Assembly: GCA_027452005.1 (NCBI GenBank)
Contig: DAIDHF010000004.1
Coordinates: forward strand, 40,732-104,731
DNA length: 64,000 bases
Direction of reading: 5' to 3'
Source: Acidimicrobiales bacterium
Lineage (GTDB): Bacteria; Actinomycetota; Acidimicrobiia; Acidimicrobiales; JAKAVM01
Position 1 is the first letter of the stretch, and the number at the start of each line of letters is the position of its first letter. Below are positions 10,349-18,624 of the stretch, piece after piece. The translations under genes were made by a program, and so were the position numbers. The notes under the pieces were generated by a model. It saw only the letters and a program-made list of their open reading frames with translations. It had not been told where the DNA came from and did not search any database.

Positions 10349-11008
10349 TCAGCCCACCTTGCCTGCTACCACGGTTACCAAGGGTGGTAGAACTATTGAT
10401 TCCCCGATGAAGTCGTCTTCAGGTATAGAAGTTATTTCGGCCAGGTAACTCGCAATAGGTCCTAAGCCAAAACTTACCGGGGACTCGGCCCAGGTGTCTC
10501 GGACCTCTAGTCCCGTCTCAGCTACCAACTTGGGCAAAATAGCCCCAATGTCCGGGTTCTTGGCGTCGGCCATTGAAAATGGGTCTCCATTTATACGTCC
10601 TGCCGAAGTAATGGGTTCTTGGACAACCACCCACCCACCCACCTTTAGAGCCATGGCCATCTTGGAAAGTACCGCTGAAGGATCGGTGACATGTAAGAGC
10701 AAGAACCGACTGAAGGCTAAGTCCACCTGCTCGGGAAGCAGTAGATCCTCTCCGGCCTGAGTTATTGTAATAACTTGGGCGTGGAACTGTGCGGCTAGGC
10801 GGGCAACCTCGTTGCAGGCCCCTGGGTCACTGTCGACGGCATATACTCGGCCGTAGGCCCCAACCAGTTCGGCTAGTGCCACGCTAACGTCGCCCGACCC
10901 GGCCCCGACGTCCACACAAGACCACCCGGGTCCAACCTGTACTCGTTGTAGAGCGGTCTCAAGAGGGCGACGGTACACGTCATTGCGCAGGGCTAACAAT
11001 TCAGCCAA
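10349..11008 (-). CDS. Class I SAM-dependent methyltransferase
   Basis: 219 aa; CVDVGAGSGDVSVALAELVGAYGRVYAVDSD motif I, plus motif II region; TTG start. Confidence 0.8.
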   Translation of the reverse strand: MAELLALRNDVYRRPLETALQRVQVGPGWSCVDVGAGSGDVSVALAELVGAYGRVYAVDSDPGACNEVARLAAQFHAQVITITQAGEDLLLPEQVDLAFSRFLLLHVTDPSAVLSKMAMALKVGGWVVVQEPITSAGRINGDPFSMADAKNPDIGAILPKLVAETGLEVRDTWAESPVSFGLGPIASYLAEITSIPEDDFIGESIVLPPLVTVVAGKVG

Positions 11009-11038
11009 TTACCTTAGGTCCTCTTCTAGCTAGAGTTA

Positions 11039-13399
11039 CTACAAACCTTGAGTGCCAGGTCCTCCATCGGGCGAGGCGATGGCCACCTTTTCTTTGGCTA
11101 CCCCATTCCCGTTGGAGATTTCAAATGCCGCCATTCCCTTAGCCTCCATCCAGGTCTTGAAGTCATCTGGGGGAAGCGGTTTGGAAATATAGTACCCCTG
11201 GGTCCGGTCGCAACCAAGGTCAACTAGCAAATCGAGGGTTTCACGATCCTCAACCCCTTCGGCGGTTACCTGTATTCCTAACGTGTGACTCAGATCCACC
11301 ATGGACCTCACGATTGCGAAGTCGTGCTCCTCGTTTATTATGTTTGCAACAAATGACCGATCCATCTTTAGTTCATTTATTGGGAGCCGCCTGAGTGTAG
11401 ACAGTGATGAGTATCCGGTACCAAAGTCGTCAATGCTCGTGTGGATTCCCAAAGACGATATCTTGTGCAACATCTCTTCAACAATTGGCATTTCGTCAAT
11501 AATTGCACTCTCGGTAATTTCCAGCATGAGTTTCTCAGGGGGGAGTCCAGATTCGGATAGTAACTCCTCGAGCCAGTCCAGGAGGGAGTAATCATGGAGG
11601 TTCCTAACCGAGATATTGGCGGCCAAGTGAAGGTCTAGGCCTTGTTTTCTCCACTCTTGGACTTGGCGAACACTTTCAATTCCTACCCATCTGGTTAGTT
11701 GGTTGATGAGACCGGAGATCTCAGCCAACTCGACAAAGTGAGCCGGTGACAAAAGTCCACGTCGAGGGTGCTGCCAGCGCACCAGCGCCTCCATGCCGAC
11801 TGCCCGTCCCGAGGAAAGGTCAATCTTGGGTTGATAGTGCAGGACCATCTCTCCACGATCAATCGCTGGGCCGAGTTCCCCGAGAAGCGTAAGACGCCTG
11901 ATATTGAAGTGAGAGCTATCGGGACTATAAGTGGATTTTCCTACCCCGTTGCGCTTGGCCGCATATAGGGCCATATCGGCCTTTTGTAGGAGGGCCTCAG
12001 CATCGCGTCCATGATCGGGGAAACTGGCAATACCAATTGATCCAGACGCCCTGACCTGAATTCCTGAGAGCATGAATGGAGGTTCTAGAACACCCTGAAT
12101 CTTCGAGGTCAACTCATGGCAGGTGTGTTCAGCGTCTTGGGAAACCCGAACCACGGCGAACTCGTCACCCCCGAGACGGGCCAAAACGTCAGTGGGTCCC
12201 AAAACTGACCCCAGTCGCTCTCCAACTTGGCGCAGCAGCTGGTCACCAAACTGATGCCCCAGGGTATCGTTGATCTCTTTGAACTGGTTTATATCCACCA
12301 TCAAAAGGGATACCGATTGCCCGGATTTTTCCGCCAATGCCAAAGAGCTTATGAGCTTTTGGTGCAACTGGACCCGGTTTGGGAGATCGGTAACCCCGTC
12401 GTGTAGGGCTTGGTGCATCAGGGCGTTCTGTGCCCCGACCCGCTCGGTGATGTCCTCAATTGAAACGGCCACCTCCCAGTTGCCAACCGAGAAGATCTGG
12501 AGACTATATACCCCAGTTTTTAGCGCCGGAGTGTCGGTGGACGGGGTGACGTCAATATCAATCTTGAACGGATTTCCGGTGGCATTAACTCGACGCAGGA
12601 GTCCATAAAAGGGTCCCGAGTTGGGCAGTTCGTAGTCCACGTCAGCAAAGGAGCTGCCAACCAAGTTTGAGATATCAATTCCCGTCGTCGAGATGGTAGC
12701 CGGGTTAGACGAGATGAGTGAGATCATCGACGGGTCTATTTCGCCTCTTTCAGGGAGGTTGGCCTCCAAGCGAAACACGTAAATGCCAACCGGGATCTTC
12801 TCCATGATGTTGGCGTATCGCCTAAGGTGCTGTTCGGCCTTCTCACGGGCCAGAGACACGGTTGCTGCAGCCGCGGCCACGGCTAATCCAATTATCAAGT
12901 AGGCCACAATCCCATGGGCCCGAGACCCCCAGAAGAACGCATAGTTAAAGCGCATCGCACCCCACATGGCCGCCGCTCCAATGACCGCCCCTACCCCGGT
13001 TGTGCGAGGCGGGAACAAGATACCTTCGGCTGCCAGTGCGGCAATTCCGGCCATAAATATGGGTGCCCACCACTTGGGATATACCGCCACCAAGGAGGCT
13101 ATATATATCTGATCCAACCACATCATCTGGTAATGAAGACGGTTGGTTCGACGAGTCCACACGTCGATTACAATGCTAGATCCAAGGCCAAGAACGGTCA
13201 TGGCGGCGACGAACCCGTACGTCTTGTCCGTGGCGGGCATTCTGACTATTGCGCTCACAATAACTGCAACAATCACGACGTGATGGGAGAAACTTGCCTG
13301 ATTCCACCACCTAGACTGGGGCACCGAGAAATCTTCTAGCCCACTTGCTGAAGCCAGACCCCTCTTAATAACTCTTGAAAGTGAATTGTCAGATTCCAC
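11039..13399 (-). CDS. Membrane GGDEF-EAL bifunctional signalling protein
   Basis: 786 aa; polytopic N-terminus, PAS-like middle, LARLGGDEFAVV, MEALVRWQHPRRG, DDFGTGYSSLSTLRRLPINELKMDRSFV, AEGVED. Confidence 0.92.
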   Translation of the reverse strand: MESDNSLSRVIKRGLASASGLEDFSVPQSRWWNQASFSHHVVIVAVIVSAIVRMPATDKTYGFVAAMTVLGLGSSIVIDVWTRRTNRLHYQMMWLDQIYIASLVAVYPKWWAPIFMAGIAALAAEGILFPPRTTGVGAVIGAAAMWGAMRFNYAFFWGSRAHGIVAYLIIGLAVAAAAATVSLAREKAEQHLRRYANIMEKIPVGIYVFRLEANLPERGEIDPSMISLISSNPATISTTGIDISNLVGSSFADVDYELPNSGPFYGLLRRVNATGNPFKIDIDVTPSTDTPALKTGVYSLQIFSVGNWEVAVSIEDITERVGAQNALMHQALHDGVTDLPNRVQLHQKLISSLALAEKSGQSVSLLMVDINQFKEINDTLGHQFGDQLLRQVGERLGSVLGPTDVLARLGGDEFAVVRVSQDAEHTCHELTSKIQGVLEPPFMLSGIQVRASGSIGIASFPDHGRDAEALLQKADMALYAAKRNGVGKSTYSPDSSHFNIRRLTLLGELGPAIDRGEMVLHYQPKIDLSSGRAVGMEALVRWQHPRRGLLSPAHFVELAEISGLINQLTRWVGIESVRQVQEWRKQGLDLHLAANISVRNLHDYSLLDWLEELLSESGLPPEKLMLEITESAIIDEMPIVEEMLHKISSLGIHTSIDDFGTGYSSLSTLRRLPINELKMDRSFVANIINEEHDFAIVRSMVDLSHTLGIQVTAEGVEDRETLDLLVDLGCDRTQGYYISKPLPPDDFKTWMEAKGMAAFEISNGNGVAKEKVAIASPDGGPGTQGL

Positions 13400-13528
13400 G
13401 GTTAGCTAAATGATAGTCCTTTAGTTGTATCAACACAAACGAATATATCCTGGTAGATGCTTATTTTTGTACGCATTTGGATGCCATTTGCATAGCACAC
13501 GCTCCAACAGTACTAGGTTATTCAGGCG

Positions 13529-13951
13529 ATGAAGGCGATAATGCTCCTGTGTGACGCTGCCCAGGTTGCCGACGGCAAGCTCTATATTTTGGGGGGCGGA
13601 TGGTCGGTAACCGGTCCCATGCCCGTACCGAGTGCAATTGCAGTGAAGGTGGAGGTGGATTGGTATGAGGTTGAGCAGATTCACAACTGGGAGATTTCAC
13701 TCGTTGATGAAGATGGTCACCCGGTTCTCGTCGAAACACCCGAGGGTGACCATGAGCTACATGTCAGAGGCGAGTTTGAGGTAGCCAAGCCGGAAGGTCT
13801 GCCAGCTGGGAGCCCGGTTGATTTCTCGCTCGCCATCAATATGGGCCCCCTGCCCTTAGAAAACGGAAGGCGATATTCCTGGCGACTAGCCATTGACGGC
13901 AACTCTGATGCCTCGTGGTCTCTGGCTTTTTCAACTAGACCTATTGCCTAA
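13529..13951 (+). CDS. Conserved hypothetical protein (DUF6941-like)
   Basis: 140 aa; MKAIMLLCDAAQVADGKLYILGGGWSVTGPMPVP; intact ORF in the gap before maoC. Confidence 0.7.
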   Translation: MKAIMLLCDAAQVADGKLYILGGGWSVTGPMPVPSAIAVKVEVDWYEVEQIHNWEISLVDEDGHPVLVETPEGDHELHVRGEFEVAKPEGLPAGSPVDFSLAINMGPLPLENGRRYSWRLAIDGNSDASWSLAFSTRPIA

Positions 13952-13974
13952 ATGATAACTCGAGGAGGAATTAT

Positions 13975-14487
13975 ATGACTGTACACGATCGACCGTTCGG
14001 GAGATACTATGAGGATTTTGAGCCCGGTGACATCTACCGGCACTGGCCTGGCAAGACTATTACAGAGGCCGATGATCATCTGTTTTGTATGATCACCATG
14101 AACCACCATCCGCTTCATACCAACGAGTACTTTGCCGAGAATGAGACAGTTCACAAGAAAAACGTGGTCGTGGGTAATCTGGTTTACTCACTCGTTTTGG
14201 GTATGAGCGTTCCAGATGTCTCTGGTTCATGCATTGCCAATCTAGAGGTAGAGTCCTTGATCCACCGGTTCCCGACTTTTCACGGTGACACAATATATGC
14301 AGAGACCCGGGTACTTGACCGGGCAGAGTCAAAGTCCAAGGGTGACCGAGGGGTGGTAACCGTTGAGACGAAGGCGTTCAACCAACGCGGGGAAGAGGTC
14401 TGTTATTTCAGACGAAAGCTAATGGTCTGGAAGAGCGAGTTTGCTCCGCAGAGAAAACGCCCTTACGGCGATAACGTCTGGGAATAA
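13975..14487 (+). CDS. MaoC family dehydratase
   Basis: 170 aa; RYYEDFEPGDIYRHWPGKTITEADDHLFCMITMNHHPLHTNEYFA; RBS CGAGGAGG upstream. Confidence 0.88.
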   Translation: MTVHDRPFGRYYEDFEPGDIYRHWPGKTITEADDHLFCMITMNHHPLHTNEYFAENETVHKKNVVVGNLVYSLVLGMSVPDVSGSCIANLEVESLIHRFPTFHGDTIYAETRVLDRAESKSKGDRGVVTVETKAFNQRGEEVCYFRRKLMVWKSEFAPQRKRPYGDNVWE

Positions 14488-14503
14488 AGGCACAAGGGTA
14501 ATT

Positions 14504-14585
14504 CCATCAAGTTACCCCGAGGGGACTGGCGGCTTCAGCCATCAGAGGACGTCACCGAGCTACTCAGAGTATAACCCGGGTTACG
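14504..14585. repeat. Copy 1 of an approximately 82-nt structured intergenic element (see findings)
   Basis: CCATCAAGTTACCCCGAGGGGACTGGCGGCTTCAGCCATCAGAGGA...ACCCGGGTTACG; 39/46 identity in the core with 32503-32548. Confidence 0.7.
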
Positions 14586-15534
14586 TAGCTGGAATTTTCG
14601 GTTGGGCCGGGCCGAGGAACTCTAGAACCCGAGCGTTGAACTCCTCGGGTTGTTCCACGTTCATGAAGTGACCGGCATCTTCAACTATGTGCATCTTGGA
14701 TTCGGCATTTAGGTATGTCTTTGCTGCAAGTGCTAGCTCGACATCTAGACATCCGTCGTTTCTCCCGTGCATATAAAGTAGGGGTTGTGGAGTTGGGGCC
14801 ATTACTGCCGCCTGGTATTGGGCAAGTGAGTCATCATGTCTTGTCGAGTCAAACATTGCCCGGTAGTAACCAATTGCACTCGACAAGTTGTCCTCGTTTC
14901 TTAGAGCCCTCTTGACATGAATTAGGTCATCGGTTGCGTTATAGCCTGGTGACCAGTCGTTCCAGAGGCGTTCTATCAAGGCGAGATCATTCATCATAAT
15001 GGCCGCCTCGGCAAGCGGGACCTGAAAGAAGAACATATACCAGCTGCGCTTGAGCTGATCTACGGAAAAGAACGCCGAGGCCATTGCTGCTACCGGGGGA
15101 ACCGCACAGGTGACCACCCGCCGCCAAGCACCAGGTTGATATGCTGCCGCCCCGTAAGCACTAAATGCTCCCCAGTCGTGTCCGATAATCACGCCCTGAT
15201 TGCCGGGCGATAGCTGGCTGGCAATGGCACAGGCATCGGCCACTAGGGCTCCGGTCTGGAACGAAGACCCAGGTGGGGTACTAGTTGGCCAGTATCCGCG
15301 TTGGAATGGTGCCACGGCCCGGTAGCCTGCCTTGGCCAGTGGGCCAAGCAGGTATCGCCAGGTATAGGCGGTGTCGGGAAACCCGTGCAGACATAAGGCG
15401 AGTTCTCCATCTTGTGGACCCAGGCCAATAAGCGAGAATTGAACCCCGTTGGCTATGATTGTGAAGTGGTCAAAGCCGTCAATGGAAGTCTGGCTTTCGT
15501 CTTCGACGTGATCGCTGGTAAAATTATCGGACAT
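14581..15534 (-). CDS. Alpha/beta hydrolase (epoxide hydrolase/haloalkane dehalogenase-like)
   Basis: ORF 14581..15576; start at MSDNFTSDHVEDE (15534) preferred because the longer start overlaps pilT. LCLHGFPDTAYTWRYLLGPLA, VIIGHDWGAFSAYGAA, EDAGHFMNVEQPEEFN. Confidence 0.87.
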   Translation of the reverse strand: MSDNFTSDHVEDESQTSIDGFDHFTIIANGVQFSLIGLGPQDGELALCLHGFPDTAYTWRYLLGPLAKAGYRAVAPFQRGYWPTSTPPGSSFQTGALVADACAIASQLSPGNQGVIIGHDWGAFSAYGAAAYQPGAWRRVVTCAVPPVAAMASAFFSVDQLKRSWYMFFFQVPLAEAAIMMNDLALIERLWNDWSPGYNATDDLIHVKRALRNEDNLSSAIGYYRAMFDSTRHDDSLAQYQAAVMAPTPQPLLYMHGRNDGCLDVELALAAKTYLNAESKMHIVEDAGHFMNVEQPEEFNARVLEFLGPAQPKIPAT

Positions 15535-15567
15535 AGTTACAATGGTACATGAGAGAACAGTAGAGAT

Positions 15568-16704
15568 ATGGCACACGACTGGCTAGACAGATGCCTGACC
15601 AAGCTCTGTGAAGTGGAGGGCTCTGATCTCCACATTAAAGTTGGAGCTCCACCGAGAATCCGGGTCAACGGAATTCTCTATGAGCTTGAAGGCGAGAACC
15701 GGATAGGCCCCGAAGATTCAGAGGCCATGGCATTGGCCATCATGCGCCCCGACGTGGCCGAGCACTTTCGAAAAGAGCTAGAAGCTGACTGTGCCTACTC
15801 GTTGCCCGGACTGGGTAGGTTTCGAGTAAACGTGTACCACCAGCGATCTACCGTGGCCCTCGCCCTGAGGAGGGTCATGCCTGATCCGGCGACCATAGCC
15901 GAGCTGGGTCTCCCTGAAGTCGTTGCCCGTTTAGCAGACGAGGAAAGGGGCCTTATTTTGGTTACCGGTCCAACGGGCTCTGGTAAGACGACTACTTTAG
16001 CTGCCGTTGTTGAACATATAAATCGGTCTCGACCCTGTCATATAATTACCATTGAGGACCCCGTCGAAATCTTGCACCGCGATAAAATGGCCTCTATTGA
16101 GCAGCGAGAGATAGGAATTGACACGCGCGACTTTGCCACGGCTCTGCGGGCCGCCATGCGCCAAGATCCTGACGTTATTTTAGTCGGCGAGATGAGAGAC
16201 CTAGAAACCGTGCAGGCTGCCTTGACGGCTGCCGAAACCGGGCACCTAGTACTCTCAACCCTTCACACTACCGATGCGACCGAGTCGATAAATAGGATTA
16301 TTGACTTTTTTGCTCCCTACCAACAAAAGCAGGCACGGATTGCCTTGGCCTCGGTTCTAAGGGGAACAGTTGGGCAGCGCCTGGTTAGAACCATCGACGG
16401 ACATGGTCGGGTGGCAGCTGCCGAGATAATGGTACCAAATGGACGGATTCAGCAGTGTATAACCGACCCAGAACACACCGATGGAATTCGTGAGATTATA
16501 CAAGAGGGCGACTACTACGGGATGCAAACTTTTGATCAGTCCATATGTCATCTGTTTGAATCTGGGGTGATCGGTCTCAAAGAGGCCCTATTGGCGGCGA
16601 CCAATCCTCACGACCTCAGGGTAATACTACAAAACAAGGGACTAATCCCAACGGTTGGGGGTCAAGATGGAGACCTCATGCCACCTAGTGCGGGCGCCGC
16701 TTAG
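15568..16704 (+). CDS. pilT: Type IV pilus twitching motility ATPase PilT
   Basis: 378 aa; VTGPTGSGKTTTLAAVVEHIN (Walker A), IITIEDPVEILH, LRAAMRQDPDVILVGEMRDLETVQAALTAAETGHLVLSTLHT. Confidence 0.92.
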   Translation: MAHDWLDRCLTKLCEVEGSDLHIKVGAPPRIRVNGILYELEGENRIGPEDSEAMALAIMRPDVAEHFRKELEADCAYSLPGLGRFRVNVYHQRSTVALALRRVMPDPATIAELGLPEVVARLADEERGLILVTGPTGSGKTTTLAAVVEHINRSRPCHIITIEDPVEILHRDKMASIEQREIGIDTRDFATALRAAMRQDPDVILVGEMRDLETVQAALTAAETGHLVLSTLHTTDATESINRIIDFFAPYQQKQARIALASVLRGTVGQRLVRTIDGHGRVAAAEIMVPNGRIQQCITDPEHTDGIREIIQEGDYYGMQTFDQSICHLFESGVIGLKEALLAATNPHDLRVILQNKGLIPTVGGQDGDLMPPSAGAA

Positions 16705-16706
16705 GA

Positions 16707-17558
16707 TTGCCTAGAGTAATTTTTCACGGGGTTCGTGGGTCGTTCCCGTGTGGAGGTCCGGACTACCTGAAGTACGGAGGCAACACGTCATGTGTTGAGA
16801 TCCGCACCAACGATCCGGAGCCCATTATCTTGGACTTGGGAACCGGACTGGTAAGACTAGCTGACCGCCTTGAAAGTCGTGAGAACTTTAGGGCTTCGGT
16901 ACTTCTTAGTCATCCTCACTGGGATCATATTCAAGGCCTCCCATATTTCAAACCGCTTCATGTTACAGGTTCTCAGATAGAGATTTTTGCGCCCCCGGTT
17001 GAAATATCGTGTGGCGAATCTTATAAAGTGCATCTCGGAGATGTGTTCGATAAGGCTTTTAGCCCCCCCCTCTTTCCGGTAAGCTGGAACCAACTCGGTG
17101 GTAAGGTGGCAATTCACGAACTCACCAGTTCAACCTTTTCCATAGGAGGGGCAAATGTAACGTGTGCGCCGGTTCCACATCCCGGAATCAATCTGGGTTT
17201 CAAGATTATCGTAAGCGGGGTTTCGATAGGGTATGTTAGTGACCACCAGATGCCAAGAGATGACCGTGAAATCGACCCCGAGGTACTGAAACTTATAGAG
17301 GGTGTGGACTTACTCATTCACGACGCCCAATACAGCCAGGAAGAGTTCGAGGCCAAAAGTGATTGGGGGCACTGCACATATGACTATGCCGTCCATGTGG
17401 CCCATGAAGCTCAAGTAAAGTGCCTGGTCCCCTTCCACCACGACCCTTCTCATAGTGATGAGGCCATGGACCAGATTTCGGCGCACCTGGTTCAAATGGC
17501 TAAACAAGTTGGTATAGAGTGTAGAGTCGCCATGGAAGGCATGGAGATCAATCTTTAG
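16707..17558 (+). CDS. MBL-fold metallo-hydrolase
   Basis: 283 aa; HPHWDHIQGLPYF, YVSDHQ, HDAQYSQEEF, HHDPSHSDE; TTG start 2 nt after the pilT stop. Confidence 0.87.
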   Translation: MPRVIFHGVRGSFPCGGPDYLKYGGNTSCVEIRTNDPEPIILDLGTGLVRLADRLESRENFRASVLLSHPHWDHIQGLPYFKPLHVTGSQIEIFAPPVEISCGESYKVHLGDVFDKAFSPPLFPVSWNQLGGKVAIHELTSSTFSIGGANVTCAPVPHPGINLGFKIIVSGVSIGYVSDHQMPRDDREIDPEVLKLIEGVDLLIHDAQYSQEEFEAKSDWGHCTYDYAVHVAHEAQVKCLVPFHHDPSHSDEAMDQISAHLVQMAKQVGIECRVAMEGMEINL

Positions 17559-17600
17559 GACCCAGGTTGGTGGGAAGTTCTTGAAAGCGAAGAGTACAAG

Positions 17601-18101
17601 TTGTCGAACATCGAGAGTATAGGCGCTAGTTCATTTGACCAAGCTCGATTTAGGGAAGTTTTAGGGCACTTTGCTTCCGGGATAACCATAGTTACGACCC
17701 ACGACTCTTTAGGGCCTAGCGGGTTTACGTGCCAGTCGTTTATGTCTTTGTCCCTTGATCCAGCCCTCGTAGCAATTGCCCCATCAAAAACCTCTGATAC
17801 CTGGCCAAGGTTGCAAGCCGCCAAGTGTGGGTGCATAAACGTATTAGGGGAGAGTCACGAGTCTTTAGCCCGAAATTTTGCTGGCAAAGGTGAGAACAAG
17901 TTTGACGGGGTCGGATACCGAAGCGGCTCCAATGGGGCCCCAATCCTTGACGGTGCTCTGGCCTATTTAGAGTGTTGCGTACAAGACGTGTACGAGGCCG
18001 GTGACCACTACCTGGTAACTCTTGCCGTTTCAGACCTCGGGACGGAGGGCGGGGATCCAATTATCTTTTATAGAGGTGGATTTGGTTATTTCCGTGCATA
18101 G
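17601..18101 (+). CDS. Flavin reductase family protein
   Basis: 166 aa; FREVLGHFASGITIVTT, GFTCQSFMSLSLDPALVAIAPSKTSDTWPRL, FAGKGENKFDG. Confidence 0.86.
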   Translation: MSNIESIGASSFDQARFREVLGHFASGITIVTTHDSLGPSGFTCQSFMSLSLDPALVAIAPSKTSDTWPRLQAAKCGCINVLGESHESLARNFAGKGENKFDGVGYRSGSNGAPILDGALAYLECCVQDVYEAGDHYLVTLAVSDLGTEGGDPIIFYRGGFGYFRA

Positions 18102-18624
18102 TATTGCCCAGGTTGCTGGTGCCAAGTTGGTAAATCTAAAAACAAACCTTGATCTTCGCGGGAGTTTTACTGAAACCTACAGGCAGGAGTGGTTCCCCGA
18201 ATTACCCCCGATGATTCAGTCTAACCGGTCTGATAAGGTTGCTAACTGTGTGGTCGGGCTACACTACCATCTTTTCCAGGCCGACTATTGGTACGTGGTT
18301 GCCGGGCGTGCCCGGATTGTGCTTTATGATCTCCGGGTAGGATCACCTACTGAAAAGGGCCTCTGGTCTCAGGATGTATCCGGAGACGATTCAATAGGGA
18401 TATACGTTCCTCCTGGAGTAGGACACGGGTTTTCATCTTTGACCGATTTGACGTTGTACTACCAAGTCGATTCCTACTACAACCCAGAAGATGAGCTTGG
18501 GGTTTTGTGGAATGATCCAGATCTCGGGATTGATTGGGGGCTAGTAGATCCAGTTATCTCGGAGCGAGATAGCAAGTGTAAGTTATTCTCACAGCTAACA
18601 AGGGACGAGCTTCCCCGCTTTTAG
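18076..18624 (+). CDS. dTDP-4-dehydrorhamnose 3,5-epimerase family (RmlC-like) protein
   Basis: ORF 18022..18624; GTG at 18076 or 18094 is the likelier start. RGSFTETYRQEWFPELPPMIQSN, VVGLHYHLFQADYWYVVAGRARIVLYDLRVGSPT, GHGFSSLTDLTLYYQV, LGVLWNDPDLGIDW. Confidence 0.8.
   Translation: MDLVISVHSIAQVAGAKLVNLKTNLDLRGSFTETYRQEWFPELPPMIQSNRSDKVANCVVGLHYHLFQADYWYVVAGRARIVLYDLRVGSPTEKGLWSQDVSGDDSIGIYVPPGVGHGFSSLTDLTLYYQVDSYYNPEDELGVLWNDPDLGIDWGLVDPVISERDSKCKLFSQLTRDELPRF

Noticed and set aside
14504-14585. Assignment of the two-copy element to a named riboswitch (ZTP-, SAM- or c-di-GMP-type)
   Set aside because: Only short superficial matches (for example GACTGGCGG); conserved cores of those classes are not present as I know them, and both copies lie in convergent gaps rather than 5' leaders.
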